Shown: positions 8,663-18,124 of the stretch, in pieces
Numbering within the stretch: the first letter of the stretch is position 1
Layout: each line of letters starts with the position of its first letter
From: Bradyrhizobium sp. ISRA464
GTDB taxonomy: Bacteria > Pseudomonadota > Alphaproteobacteria > Rhizobiales > Xanthobacteraceae
Assembly (NCBI RefSeq): GCF_029910095.1
Contig: NZ_CP094526.1
Location: 8,074,501-8,138,500, forward strand
DNA length: 64,000 nucleotides
Reading direction: 5' to 3'
Notes under the pieces: model-generated
What the model saw: only the letters and a program-made list of their open reading frames with translations
The model's database searches: none
Told to the model about the DNA's origin: nothing
Translations under genes and position numbers: made by a program

Positions 8663-11600
8663 TGCTGCTCCTCGCCTGCATTCCGCCCGCGCTGATGTAT
8701 CGCCTGCACGTGCTCATAGCGCCCCAGCAGCGAGTAGAGATAGGGTACGATCAATAGCGTCGTGACGGTGCCCACCAGGACTCCTCCAATGACCGCGCGC
8801 GCGAGCACGGCGTTTTGCTCGTTGCCCGCGCTCCCCAGCGCCATCGGGACCATGCCAACCACCATGGCGGCAGCCGTCATCAACACGGGACGTAGTCTGG
8901 TCTTGCCTGCTTCGTGCGCCGCCTCTGCCGCCGCGACGCCCGCCTGGCGTCGCTCTCGTGCGAACGCGACGAGGAGAACGGAGTTTGCCGAGGCCACGCC
9001 CATCGCCATGATCGCGCCCATCAGCGAAGGCACACTCAACGGCGTTTCGGTCGCAAACAGCATGAGCACGATGCCGCAGCCCGCGCCGGGCAGCGCCAGG
9101 AGCACAGCGAGCGGATCGACAAAGCTCTGGAAGTTCACGACCATCAACAGGTAGACGAAGAGGACAGCGAACAGAAGTCCGGTCAAAAGATCCTTGAACG
9201 CCGAGTTCATGCTTTCGATTTGTCCGCGCACGGCGATGCGATTACCCGGCTTGAGCTTGCCTTGCAGATCGCTCACGATTGCCTGGATCTTCTTCGCCGT
9301 TGTGCCGAGATCGGAGTCCTGCACGCTGCCATAGACGTCGTAGACCGGTTGAACGTTCGAGTGATTGAAGACGGACTGCACCGACTGCCGCTTCATGCTT
9401 GCGATGTTTCCGAGCACGTTGGGGACCGGTGCCTGCGTGGCGGCTTGGCTTGTGATCGGCGTATTCTTGATGTCGTCGACGCTACCGATCCGGTATTGCG
9501 GTGTCTGAACCGCCAGATAGTAAGGAATTCCGGCCTTGGGATCGGTCCAGAAGTTCGGCGAAACCTGTTCCGACGAGCTCAGGCTGATATTGATATCGTT
9601 GGCGACGCTGTTGACAGTGAGCCCCAGCTCCTGCGCGCGGTAGCGGTCGATGTCATAATGCAGCTCGGGCGCATCGAGTTCCTGCTGGATGTGGACGTCC
9701 ACAAGACCCGGCAGCGCGCTCAAGCGCTGCTTCAGCGTCTTGGCAAGCTCGCGGTTGCCGGCACGGTCCTGACCCTGCACTTCGACGTCGATCTGCGAAG
9801 GGATGCCGAAATTGAGGATCTGGGTGACCATGTCGGCCGGTTGAAAATAGAAGAGGACGTCAGGGAAAGCTTGGCGCAGGTCCTCGCGCAGGCTTCTGAC
9901 ATAGTCGGTGGTGGGGCGGTGGCCTTTATTGAGCGAGATCAGGATCTGGCCATCATTCACCCCGATAGTTGAACCATCGGTGAAGGCCAGGTTATAAAGT
10001 CGCTGCGGCAATCCGATATTATCGAGAACGAGGCCGAGATCCTGCGGCCTGATGTGCTCGCGGATCTTGTTCTCGACGGCCTGGAACGTCCGCTCGGTAT
10101 CCTCGATGCGCGTTCGCGCAGGCGCGCGAACGTGCAGCTGGATCAATCCAGCATCGACGGGTGGGAAGAAATCGAGACCGACGAATGGGGCGAGCCCGAT
10201 CGCTCCGCCGATGATGGCGACGGCGATGACCGGGACCAGGACCCGGCCGGCCAGGAGCCTGGCGAGCAGCCAGTCATAGAACTCACGGAAATGTTCGAAA
10301 GCGCGCGTGAAATTTCCGTGAAACCACGCCAGCAATCTCGCAGGGGCTGAATGGCTGGAATCCCCGGCGTGTTCGCCTCGCAGCAGGAAGCTGATGATGA
10401 TCGGCGTGAGCGTGCGTGCTATCAGGTAGGACGCAAGCATCGCAAATGACACGGCAAGCGCCAGCGGCGTGAACAGAAATCGCGCAGGCCCCTGCAGGAA
10501 GAACAGCGACACGAATACCGAGCAGATGGCAAGCGTCGAGACGAGGGTTGGAAGGGCGATGCCGGCAGAGCCCTCAAGCACGGCCTGATCGAAATCCATG
10601 CGGCGCTCGAACAGCCGATGCGTATTCTCGATCGCCACCGTGGAATCATCGACGAGAATGCCGATGGCGAGCGCAAGGCCGCCGAGCGTCATGGTATTGA
10701 TGGTCTGGCCCATGACTGCAAGCACGGCAAGCGAGGTGAGGATCGACAGCGGAATCGAGACCGTGACGATCAGCATCGAGCGCCACGATTCCAGAAAGAG
10801 CAAGATCATCAGCGCCGTCAGCGCTGTCGCGATCAGGCCCTCGCGAACCACACCGTCGATGGCCTCTGATACAAATGCGGACTGATCGAACAACGGCCGA
10901 ATCTCCATCCCAGGCGGGGCTGCTTTCTGAATCTCCGGAAGTGCCGCCTTGACGCGGTTCACGACGTCGAGGGTAGAGGCGTCGCCGTTCTTGATGATCG
11001 TAAGCAGGATCGAGCGGCGGCCCTCGGCGCGCACGACGTTCTGCTGCACCGCCCAGCCGTCACGGACATGGGCGACATCCTTGAGCGCCACCGTCGTGTT
11101 GCCGACCTGACGAATCGGCACGCTGTTCAGCGCTTCGACGGTCGACGGCTGCGCGTTGATGCCGACGATATACTGCTTGTGCCCAATTTTGGCGTCGCCC
11201 GAAGGCAGCGTCAGGCTTTGCGCATTGACGGCATTGACCACGTCAGTCGGCGTCACACCTTTGGCGCGCAGGGCCTCCGGGTCTATATCAACCATGATCT
11301 GACGATACTTGCCGCCATACGGCGTGGGCAGCGTGATGCCCTGGATCGGCGCAAGAGCCTGCCGGATGCGATAGATGCCGTAGTCATAGAGTTGCTGCTC
11401 GTTGAGACGATCTGAGCTCAAGCTCAGTTGCAGCACCGGCACGCTGGACGCATTGTACTGCACCACGATCGGCGGCTGAATGCCTTGTGGCATGAGGTTG
11501 CGGATCGAGTTGCTCGCCGCGACGATCTGGCTCATCGCGAGGTCGACGTTGACATTGGGCTGAAAGTAGATCTTTTCGACGCTGATGCCGGACAGCGTCT

Positions 11601-11850
11601 GCGACTCGATGTTGCGTACGTTATTGACGCTCGAGCTGATTGAATATTCGCTATACGTTGTGACCCGCTGCTCCATCTCTTCCGGCGTGAGGCCGGTGTA
11701 CTGCCAGATCAGCGTGATGACGGGGACATCGATGCGCGGAAAAATATCCTTGGGCGCGCTCAGGATCGCGCTCACGCCGAGCACCAGCATGGCCAGCGCC
11801 ATGACATAGAACGTATGTCGATATTTCAGAGCAAAGCGTACGATCGCCAT
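8659..11850 (-). CDS. RND efflux pump, inner-membrane transporter (AcrB-type)
   Basis: This 1063-residue transporter has the standard RND plan: a first membrane helix, a large periplasmic loop, six helices, a second loop and six helices. GILVDDSTVAIEN at about residues 400-412 contains the paired aspartates of the proton relay in helix 4. The protein begins MAIVRFALKYRHTF, and this ATG at 11850 is preferred over an ATG 56 codons upstream whose extra residues do not look like RND sequence. It forms a two-gene operon with the adaptor that follows. It resembles the HAE-type multidrug pumps more than the heavy-metal CusA group. Confidence 0.92.
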   Translation of the reverse strand: MAIVRFALKYRHTFYVMALAMLVLGVSAILSAPKDIFPRIDVPVITLIWQYTGLTPEEMEQRVTTYSEYSISSSVNNVRNIESQTLSGISVEKIYFQPNVNVDLAMSQIVAASNSIRNLMPQGIQPPIVVQYNASSVPVLQLSLSSDRLNEQQLYDYGIYRIRQALAPIQGITLPTPYGGKYRQIMVDIDPEALRAKGVTPTDVVNAVNAQSLTLPSGDAKIGHKQYIVGINAQPSTVEALNSVPIRQVGNTTVALKDVAHVRDGWAVQQNVVRAEGRRSILLTIIKNGDASTLDVVNRVKAALPEIQKAAPPGMEIRPLFDQSAFVSEAIDGVVREGLIATALTALMILLFLESWRSMLIVTVSIPLSILTSLAVLAVMGQTINTMTLGGLALAIGILVDDSTVAIENTHRLFERRMDFDQAVLEGSAGIALPTLVSTLAICSVFVSLFFLQGPARFLFTPLALAVSFAMLASYLIARTLTPIIISFLLRGEHAGDSSHSAPARLLAWFHGNFTRAFEHFREFYDWLLARLLAGRVLVPVIAVAIIGGAIGLAPFVGLDFFPPVDAGLIQLHVRAPARTRIEDTERTFQAVENKIREHIRPQDLGLVLDNIGLPQRLYNLAFTDGSTIGVNDGQILISLNKGHRPTTDYVRSLREDLRQAFPDVLFYFQPADMVTQILNFGIPSQIDVEVQGQDRAGNRELAKTLKQRLSALPGLVDVHIQQELDAPELHYDIDRYRAQELGLTVNSVANDINISLSSSEQVSPNFWTDPKAGIPYYLAVQTPQYRIGSVDDIKNTPITSQAATQAPVPNVLGNIASMKRQSVQSVFNHSNVQPVYDVYGSVQDSDLGTTAKKIQAIVSDLQGKLKPGNRIAVRGQIESMNSAFKDLLTGLLFAVLFVYLLMVVNFQSFVDPLAVLLALPGAGCGIVLMLFATETPLSVPSLMGAIMAMGVASANSVLLVAFARERRQAGVAAAEAAHEAGKTRLRPVLMTAAAMVVGMVPMALGSAGNEQNAVLARAVIGGVLVGTVTTLLIVPYLYSLLGRYEHVQAIHQRGRNAGEEQQ

Positions 11851-12064
11851 CAGAACATTCCGGTATCGCGGATGATCTGCGCCGGGCCTGGTTATTGCGA
11901 TCCCATTTTGACGCGATGGTTCGGTAAAGCGAACGCATGCTGGTTCGTTCCGATGAAAGCGTGACGCACAAATACATCGCGTGATTTTGAAGCGATCTGA
12001 CAGCTCGGCTGCAGACACCCAGAACTGACCGACAGGCGAACCCCTGCGGCGCCAGAAGTGACGA

Positions 12065-12280
12065 TCACTCCCGGCCGACCACGCCGGATTTCGTCAGCAC
12101 TTCTGCTGCATAACGACCGGCTTCCGCGAGAGCGCGATTGCGCAGCTTGCTGAATAGGTCGCTGGCCGCGTTCCGAAGCGACAAGCGGCCTGCCTTACGG
12201 GTGCGGTTTGCTCTCCACCGCACAAGCCCCTCGGGTACGACACGACGGTTATGCGTGTTGGCGAGGCTTGCCCTGGCCAT
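12065..12280 (-). CDS. small basic hypothetical protein
   Basis: This 71-residue frame is not recognised. It is rich in Arg and Lys and lacks Cys and membrane segments. The ATG at 12280 is preceded by GGAGG five bases upstream, which is the best ribosome site in the region, and this is the main reason to accept the gene. It lies between the RND pair and the HtrA protease, all on the same strand. A frame on the other strand overlaps it but has no ribosome site. It could be a small DNA- or RNA-binding protein, but nothing more than its charge supports that. Confidence 0.4.
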   Translation of the reverse strand: MARASLANTHNRRVVPEGLVRWRANRTRKAGRLSLRNAASDLFSKLRNRALAEAGRYAAEVLTKSGVVGRE

Positions 12281-12424
12281 CAGTTCCTCCGTCAAGCTGG
12301 CAATGTGCCCAAGGGAACGCCCGGGAGCCCGCGCACAGGCGCCTCGCGATGCAGAGTTTAAGGTCATCGCTATGCACCGGGCCTGCACGGGGGAAGCGGA
12401 CCAATCAGATGCTTCGACCGCCGC

Positions 12425-13657
12425 TTATCGTGGATTGGCTGGCGAAGAATTGGATTGATCGGGCAGCCGGTCCAAGGTCACATTTAATGAACTCTCCTGC
12501 CCATCTCGAACCATCGCCAGTTGGACCGAGGAGCCGGGCGACATCGCATGGATCTTCCTTGTCAGATCGTTGGCAGTCTTGATCGGCTGCCCGTCGACTG
12601 ATGTGATCACGTCACCCCTCTTTAGTCCGACTTTCGCGGCAGGGCCGCCGTCGCGAACATTCGCAACAATCGCACCATGGGGATTGCTCATACCGAGACT
12701 GTCCGCGATGTCGGGAGTGACCGATTGAACCTCGGCCGCTATCGATCCGCGCGTTACACTCCCCTTGTCCTTCAGTTGGGGTATCACTGATTTGGCGGTA
12801 TCGGCCGGTATTGCAAAAGCCACTCCCGCCCAGCCTCCGGATGGCGAAACGATCATGCTGTTGACGCCGATGACCTCACCGCTGGTATTGAAGCTCGGTC
12901 CTCCGGAGTCACCGGTGTTGATAGGAGCGTCGATCTGGATGAATCCTTCGGTCGGGCCAGTCTCGATTTCACGCTCGCGCGCCGAAACGATCCCCGCTGT
13001 GACTGTTCCGCCGAGCCCGAACGGGCTGCCTGCGGTGAGGACCCAATCCCCCACGCGAGGAGGCTGGTCGGCGAGCCGGACGTAGCTGAAGTCCGTGCGC
13101 CCATCGACCTTGATCAGGGCAAGATCGCTGAGCGAATCCGTCCCGACGACTCGCGCCTGATAGGTCTTGTCATCATTCGTCCGGATCTGGACGGTCTTGT
13201 TGTGTTCAACAACGTGGCTGTTTGTCACGGCATAGCCGTCTGATGAGATGAAGAAGCCTGATCCAACCGAAAGCGATTCGCGAGTATTCGGTGCCTCCCC
13301 TGGGCCCGACCCGTCAGGTTCCGGGACCTTTTCGTCCTTTGGAGCACGTTGACCGGGGACGCCAAACTGGAAGGGTTGACCGGGAAGCATCTTCCGCGTC
13401 GCTGTGGTCCTGGAGATAACGCCAATCACCGCGGGTTGCACTTTTTCCGCGAGTTCGGCAAAGCTAGGCAGGCCGTCACGCTTGGTATCCCCGGTATCCG
13501 CGACATGATGCATCCACGCCGGCGCCCCTGTGGATCCGGCGAAATCGGGTTGCGCCTGCGCGATACTTGCGCTCACCAGGATTGCAGGAGCGACAATGCT
13601 CCCTATGACCGATGCTCGGCGGTAGCTGAAGGACAGGTTTGGGTACTCCATTCTCAT
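12425..13657 (-). CDS. periplasmic serine protease of the HtrA/Deg family
   Basis: The 410-residue protein starts with a signal peptide ending near ASIAQAQ. The trypsin-like domain has the triad histidine in TNSHVV at about 146, the aspartate in SDLALIKVD at about 178 and the serine in GDSGGP at about 250. A single PDZ domain follows at about 300-395 (ANVRDGGPAAKVGLKRGDVI). DegP has two PDZ domains, so this is the one-PDZ architecture, like DegS but secreted. It would degrade or refold damaged envelope proteins. An EcfG-like promoter sits about 50 bases before the ATG, which suggests control by the general stress response. Confidence 0.9.
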   Translation of the reverse strand: MRMEYPNLSFSYRRASVIGSIVAPAILVSASIAQAQPDFAGSTGAPAWMHHVADTGDTKRDGLPSFAELAEKVQPAVIGVISRTTATRKMLPGQPFQFGVPGQRAPKDEKVPEPDGSGPGEAPNTRESLSVGSGFFISSDGYAVTNSHVVEHNKTVQIRTNDDKTYQARVVGTDSLSDLALIKVDGRTDFSYVRLADQPPRVGDWVLTAGSPFGLGGTVTAGIVSAREREIETGPTEGFIQIDAPINTGDSGGPSFNTSGEVIGVNSMIVSPSGGWAGVAFAIPADTAKSVIPQLKDKGSVTRGSIAAEVQSVTPDIADSLGMSNPHGAIVANVRDGGPAAKVGLKRGDVITSVDGQPIKTANDLTRKIHAMSPGSSVQLAMVRDGQESSLNVTLDRLPDQSNSSPANPR

Positions 13658-13705
13658 GTCCGTTTCTCGTTGCTGCCCAGCCGCCTACCATTGTTCCCGA
13701 GGTTC

Positions 13706-13730
13706 AACGATTTGCCGAGTGGGCTGTTCC
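13706..13730 (-). promoter_or_regulatory. EcfG-like (general stress sigma factor) promoter of the HtrA gene
   Basis: On the minus strand GGAAC (13730-13726) is followed after exactly 16 bases by CGTT (13709-13706). This equals the published consensus for EcfG of rhizobia, GGAAC-N16-17-CGTT. The -10 element is about 50 bases from the ATG of the protease gene. Use in vivo is inferred. Confidence 0.6.
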
Positions 13731-13815
13731 TATCGCGCTCACTGAGACCAGTCGCGTGAGCGTGTGCAAACTGCACGTCCCACACAAGCGCCGCGAGGCT
13801 CAGAACGTGCGAGGC

Positions 13816-15411
13816 TCAGAACTTGAAAGCGTAAACGCGTTCATCGGCGCCGACGTACAGACGGTCCTTTGTCGCGATCGGCGTCTGGAAGCGTCTAAGA
13901 CCGCGCAAGGTCTCGCTGGCATAGATCTGCTCGCCCGTATCGCCGCGGAACGCGTGCAGCCGATCGTCGCCTTCAGCGCCAAGTATCCACACGATCGGAT
14001 TGGAATGCCCGTCCGTGGTGGTCACAATGGGGGAACCACGGCCGCGGAGCGCGCCGCACCACGCCGTGGCCACCGCCGGCCGAGCGTCAGCCGTGATCTT
14101 TAGCACTGTCAGTTCATGACCCCGATTCGACGGGCACTGCGCTCCTGAAGCCCGGAACGCAACAAAGACATCGTTGCCGGCGCGATAGGAGGCAGGCGAG
14201 GTGATGATCGATGACTGCGATACTTCCTTGACCGCCAACTGGCCACCAATGCCACCGAGATCATGTCGATCCAGAAGATAAGCCTTGCCGTCCTTGCCCA
14301 GCGCCAGGATCAGGGCTCGGTCGCCGCCCGCGCCGGGAACGTCGAGAGGAAGCGGATTGGTACCTCCGAGATCGACATCGCCGGCATCGAGTGTTTTCCA
14401 GTCTGATGGAGCGAAATAATTCCTCTTGTCGTCACTGCGGCGCAGGTCTGCTCCGACATGAAACACGGCTTCGCCGTCGCTCCAGGTTTGCGCGCCCATC
14501 GTGTTGCCGGTCGTGAAATAGATGTCATGTCCGATCACGCTGAGCCCGCCAGGCGACCAGCTGCCACCTCCGCGCGCCCGCGTCGCGAAGCTCGTCAGCT
14601 TGCCCGGGTCGCGCAGGGAAATTCCGACAATCCAGCCATGATAATTCCCGCAATCGCCGAAATGGCCGCCGAAGGCGACGTAGAGCGTGTCGTCAAGCAA
14701 TGTGAGCGCCGCGCGCTGGTTCTGCACGCGCGGATCGAAATGCCGCCCCGACCTTTGCAGCGCGCCGGCGACATCGACCGGCCAGCCCGGAAGGACGCTG
14801 CCATCCTTTGTCGAAAGCGCGAACACCTCATGGCTCGGTCCGCTTGCCCGCTCGACCGCCGCATCGAAATAGATGGCTTGCGTTGCAGGATCGATCACCG
14901 GTGTGCCGGTGATGCCAAGCGGATTGATATTCCCGCACGGCAATGACGACGCTCGTACGGGACGCCCGACCGCGCGTCTCCACAGTTCCTCTCCGGTCGT
15001 CGCGTCCAGGGCATATACGACGTCGTCCTCAGTCGCCACGAACAGCATCCCGGTGTTCGCTCCAGGAGGACGCCAGTAAAGCGGCTGGGCATACGTCGAT
15101 CCCGCGATACTCGCCTTGAACGTCCCGTCGATCTGGACCGACTTGGCTTTCTCCCAGGAGAGCGCCGGGACGACATAGTGGCCGCTTCGGCTGTTATCCG
15201 CGTGGTAGGTGAGGACTGAACTGTCTTGGGCGCGGGCCGATGGCGGTAACAGCACAAGCGAAAGTACAGCAGCCATCAGAGCAATTGAGATTGAGGGGGC
15301 GCGCAGGCTATTCGGGTGCCCGACCACCCTGGCGCTCCGCGTCCACCAACATCGCGAGCCGTTCGCATCATCCTGGCGCGTCGCTCTCGCGCCCAAGAAC
15401 CGCGAGCTCAC
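13816..15411 (-). CDS. secreted PQQ-type beta-propeller protein
   Basis: The 531-residue protein has an N-terminal hydrophobic export segment (ALMAAVLSLVLLPPSARAQ, about residues 45-63) and then repeated propeller blades such as VVYALDATTGEELWRRAVG and GKAYLLDRHDLGG. This is the pyrrolo-quinoline-quinone enzyme-like repeat fold, but I see no clear quinoprotein dehydrogenase catalytic set, so it may be a binding protein without redox activity. The ATG overlaps the stop of the upstream monooxygenase-fold gene by four bases. It is therefore the last gene of the nuoD operon. A start nearer the signal peptide is possible. Confidence 0.75.
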   Translation of the reverse strand: MSSRFLGARATRQDDANGSRCWWTRSARVVGHPNSLRAPSISIALMAAVLSLVLLPPSARAQDSSVLTYHADNSRSGHYVVPALSWEKAKSVQIDGTFKASIAGSTYAQPLYWRPPGANTGMLFVATEDDVVYALDATTGEELWRRAVGRPVRASSLPCGNINPLGITGTPVIDPATQAIYFDAAVERASGPSHEVFALSTKDGSVLPGWPVDVAGALQRSGRHFDPRVQNQRAALTLLDDTLYVAFGGHFGDCGNYHGWIVGISLRDPGKLTSFATRARGGGSWSPGGLSVIGHDIYFTTGNTMGAQTWSDGEAVFHVGADLRRSDDKRNYFAPSDWKTLDAGDVDLGGTNPLPLDVPGAGGDRALILALGKDGKAYLLDRHDLGGIGGQLAVKEVSQSSIITSPASYRAGNDVFVAFRASGAQCPSNRGHELTVLKITADARPAVATAWCGALRGRGSPIVTTTDGHSNPIVWILGAEGDDRLHAFRGDTGEQIYASETLRGLRRFQTPIATKDRLYVGADERVYAFKF

Positions 15412-15734
15412 CGTCGATCACCAAGGACCTCGGCAATTTCATAGAGATGCGGATCGATCACGTCGGTCACGCTCTCGAACTGGCTCCAGGCTTTCCGAAA
15501 TTCCGGCGATTGGTGCGCCGCTCGGAGCAGGTCGCGCGTTTCCCATTGAACATAGTTCACGATCCGGCGCCCATCGAGGCTTCGATGCAAGCTGATTGAA
15601 ATGAACCCCGGCTGACGCTGCATGAACCGAGCGCGCTCCGTCATGACCGACAGTGCTTCGGCCTGCTTCTCCGGTTCAGCTTCGATGATGGTGATTTGCG
15701 TGACTGGCCGTTGCTTGATTGCGGGACGCGGCAT
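15408..15734 (-). CDS. antibiotic-biosynthesis-monooxygenase (ABM) fold protein
   Basis: The 108-residue protein has the dimeric alpha-beta barrel pattern of ABM proteins: ITIIEAEPEKQAEALSVM, GFISISLHRSLDG and IVNYVQWETRDLLRAAHQS. Members act on quinones, haem or polyketides, or serve as small oxidative-stress proteins. The ATG at 15734 follows AAAGGAGATCATC, and upstream in-frame residues belong to the overlapping end of the nuoD gene. It lies between nuoD (19 bases upstream) and the propeller gene (four-base overlap) in one operon. A link to quinone chemistry through NuoD is an attractive guess. Confidence 0.8.
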   Translation of the reverse strand: MPRPAIKQRPVTQITIIEAEPEKQAEALSVMTERARFMQRQPGFISISLHRSLDGRRIVNYVQWETRDLLRAAHQSPEFRKAWSQFESVTDVIDPHLYEIAEVLGDRR

Positions 15735-15753
15735 GATGATCTCCTTTCCAGCA

Positions 15754-16944
15754 TTAGCGATCGATCTCTCCGAAAACGATATCCAGCGAGCCGATGATCG
15801 CCGCGACGTCGGCAAGCAAATGGCCGCGACAGAGCAGGTCCATCGCCTGCAGATGTGCGAACGAGGGCGCACGGATCTTGCACCGGTAAGGCTGGTTCGT
15901 CCCGTCCGAGACCAGGTAGACGCCGAATTCGCCCTTGGGGGCTTCTACGGCCGCATAGACCTCGCCGGCGGGCACGCGAAAACCCTCCGTGTAAAGCTTG
16001 AAGTGATGGATGAGGGCTTCCATCGAACGCTTCATCTCACCGCGGCGCGGGGGAAAGACCTTGTTGTCTTGCACGGCGACCGGCCCCTGCCCATCCGGCT
16101 CGCGGAGCTTGCTGATACACTGTCGCATGATGCGCACCGACTGACGCATTTCTTCCATGCGAACCAGATAGCGGTCATAGCAATCGCCGTTCTTGCCGAT
16201 CGGAATGTCGAAATCCATTTCCGGATAGCACTCGTAGGGCTGCGCCTTACGCAGGTCCCAGGCTGCGCCAGAGCCGCGCACCATGACACCCGAAAAGCCA
16301 AGCTCCCAGGCTTGCTTCAGCGTTACCCTGCCGACGTCGACATTGCGTTGCTTGAAGATGCGAAGTCCCGTCAGCAAGCGATCCAGATCATCCACTACGT
16401 GCAAGAACGGTTCGCAAAATGCTTCAATGTCATCAATCAGCTTCGGTGGCAGGTCCTGATGCACACCACCGACGCGGAAATAGTTGGCGTGCATGCGAGC
16501 TCCAGATGCCCTTTCGTAGAACACCATCAGCTTTTCGCGCTCTTCAAATCCCCACAAGGGCGGGGTAAGCGCTCCGACATCCATCGCCTGGGTCGTGATG
16601 TTGAGAAGATGGGACAGCAGGCGTCCGATTTCACAGTAGAGCACGCGGATCAGCTGGCCACGGCGCGGCACTTCGAGGCCAAGCAGCCTTTCGGCAGCAA
16701 GGCAGAATGCATGTTCCTGGTTCATCGGTGCGACGTAATCGAGCCGGTCGAAATATCCGATCGCTTGCAGATAGGTCTTGTGCTCGATCAGCTTTTCGGT
16801 GCCACGATGAAGCAAGCCGATGTGAGGATCGACGCGACGGACCACCTCACCATCAAGCTCCAGCACGAGACGAAGCACTCCATGAGCTGAGGGGTGTTGC
16901 GGACCGAAATTGACGGTGAAATTGCGAAGGCCTGCTTCAGCCAT
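15754..16944 (-). CDS. nuoD: NADH-quinone oxidoreductase subunit D, stand-alone copy
   Basis: This 396-residue protein matches the 49-kDa subunit of complex I over its full length: [20 protein letters not shown] at the start, [19 protein letters not shown] and [14 protein letters not shown] in the middle, and a C terminus ending [14 protein letters not shown]. In complex I this subunit lines the quinone-binding cavity next to NuoB. No other nuo gene is present, and the neighbours are an ABM-fold protein and a propeller. The ATG at 16944 gives the usual N terminus [17 protein letters not shown]; an in-frame upstream ATG is unlikely. It may replace the housekeeping NuoD under stress or act separately; neither is shown here. 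Confidence 0.9.
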   Translation of the reverse strand: MAEAGLRNFTVNFGPQHPSAHGVLRLVLELDGEVVRRVDPHIGLLHRGTEKLIEHKTYLQAIGYFDRLDYVAPMNQEHAFCLAAERLLGLEVPRRGQLIRVLYCEIGRLLSHLLNITTQAMDVGALTPPLWGFEEREKLMVFYERASGARMHANYFRVGGVHQDLPPKLIDDIEAFCEPFLHVVDDLDRLLTGLRIFKQRNVDVGRVTLKQAWELGFSGVMVRGSGAAWDLRKAQPYECYPEMDFDIPIGKNGDCYDRYLVRMEEMRQSVRIMRQCISKLREPDGQGPVAVQDNKVFPPRRGEMKRSMEALIHHFKLYTEGFRVPAGEVYAAVEAPKGEFGVYLVSDGTNQPYRCKIRAPSFAHLQAMDLLCRGHLLADVAAIIGSLDIVFGEIDR

Positions 16945-17140
16945 GGCAAACTCGCGGTTATGACGCCGGCGGATCCGCGGACCGGCGTAGCTTGATGCAT
17001 GGTACTGCTTGGCGCGGGAACCTCGGAGCACCTGGCGCCGCCATGTGCATTTCAATGGCGCCGACGGCTAAAGGTCGCTTGCGGACCGTACAACGTAGCC
17101 CCATCCGGACACGGGTCGTCGGATGAGCAGTATGGCGTCG

Positions 17141-17165
17141 AACGCGGCCCAGCCCTGGTTGTTCC
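17141..17165 (-). promoter_or_regulatory. EcfG-like promoter reading toward nuoD
   Basis: On the minus strand GGAAC (17165-17161) and CGTT (17144-17141) are spaced by exactly 16 bases. The site lies about 200 bases before the nuoD start, leaving a long leader. It fits the rhizobial EcfG consensus. Confidence 0.55.
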
Positions 17166-17227
17166 TAAAGCCACGCACGGCCCGCGCGGGGAGTTACGCA
17201 GCCTCATCACCCTCCAGATGGAACTCA

Positions 17228-17252
17228 GGAACGCCTGCACCTGCATTCCGTT
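17228..17252 (+). promoter_or_regulatory. EcfG-like promoter of the divergent stress operon
   Basis: GGAAC (17228-17232) and CGTT (17249-17252) are separated by 16 bases on the plus strand. The -10 element is about 47 bases before the ATG of the next gene. With the minus-strand site at 17141-17165 it forms a back-to-back pair in a 354-base intergenic region that otherwise shows nothing recognisable. Confidence 0.6.
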
Positions 17253-17298
17253 AGCCGGGTGCAACACGCACAAGATTTTGAGCACGATTGGCCGCGAG

Positions 17299-18084
17299 AT
17301 GGTTTCTGTTGGACGCAGACGCGGCGGTCGTCAGGCTGAGGCTTCGGAGGACATCGTCGAAAAAGGCGACGTCTTTTTTGCCTACCGACCGCGGGTCGGG
17401 GAACACAGGGCCGAAGGTTTGGCTGACGTCCAGCGCTATTACATGGTGATGAAACCGGAAAAGCAGCCGCGGCTTCGCGTGGCTGTGCTCGGTCGCAAGA
17501 GGCTGCCCGAAGCCCGTAATCATGAGCGCATATGGGGCTTCATCGAGGCGATCGAGACCGGTCTGGACGTCGAGGAGGAATTTCGAACGCATCGTTGCGC
17601 GACCAGGACGCGCGGCGAGCGCACGCTGCCGCCGGTTCGGCCGGCCTGCGAAGGGATTTACGCGCTGATCAGGCGTGACCGCAATCTGCACCTGACCTAT
17701 GAGCTCGAACTGCCGGAGCGGCCGGGCGAGGTTCAGGAGGAGCTGAATATCGAGCGTGAGGCGGCATACATTCTTTCCATCAAGAACCCCGACGCCGGCT
17801 CGCCGCCCGGCGCTGGACTGCCGGAACGGGAAGAGGCGCGCTATCCCAAACCGCTTGAGAAGGAATTCCGCGGCCGGCGCTTTGCATCGGAGGACCCGCA
17901 CCTTTTCGACTATGAGGGCGCCGAGTTCATCCTCATCGGTGCACGCGCCGACCCCGAGCGCGCCTATGCGGTCGACATCGAGACCGAGCACGAAACCGCC
18001 CGCAGTGCCTACATCTTCCGACAGCTCAAGATGGCGCCGCGCGAGCATCCGATCGGTCCGCTGATCAGAGGTGAATGGCGATAG
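17299..18084 (+). CDS. conserved hypothetical protein, possibly stress-induced
   Basis: The protein has 261 residues. It is hydrophilic, rich in Glu and Arg, with no membrane segment or Cys cluster. It contains DIVEKGDVFFAYRPRV, LELPERPGEVQEELNIE and EDPHLFDYEGAEFILIGARA, a pattern I associate with an uncharacterised family in Bradyrhizobium and Burkholderia. The ATG at 17299 was chosen over upstream ones because the family resemblance begins there. An overlapping minus-strand frame of similar length is a shadow. It starts an operon with a dehydrogenase and transaldolase (gaps of 40 and 49 bases) behind an EcfG-like promoter. No molecular function can be given. Confidence 0.72.
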   Translation: MVSVGRRRGGRQAEASEDIVEKGDVFFAYRPRVGEHRAEGLADVQRYYMVMKPEKQPRLRVAVLGRKRLPEARNHERIWGFIEAIETGLDVEEEFRTHRCATRTRGERTLPPVRPACEGIYALIRRDRNLHLTYELELPERPGEVQEELNIEREAAYILSIKNPDAGSPPGAGLPEREEARYPKPLEKEFRGRRFASEDPHLFDYEGAEFILIGARADPERAYAVDIETEHETARSAYIFRQLKMAPREHPIGPLIRGEWR

Positions 18085-18124
18085 CCGAGGCTCCTGTGGA
18101 GCGAGGACTTGCGGAGGAACAAGG

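Noticed and set aside
12138..12582. Plus-strand frames over the small basic protein and protease end
   Set aside because: No ribosome site or recognisable sequence, and they overlap better-supported minus-strand genes.
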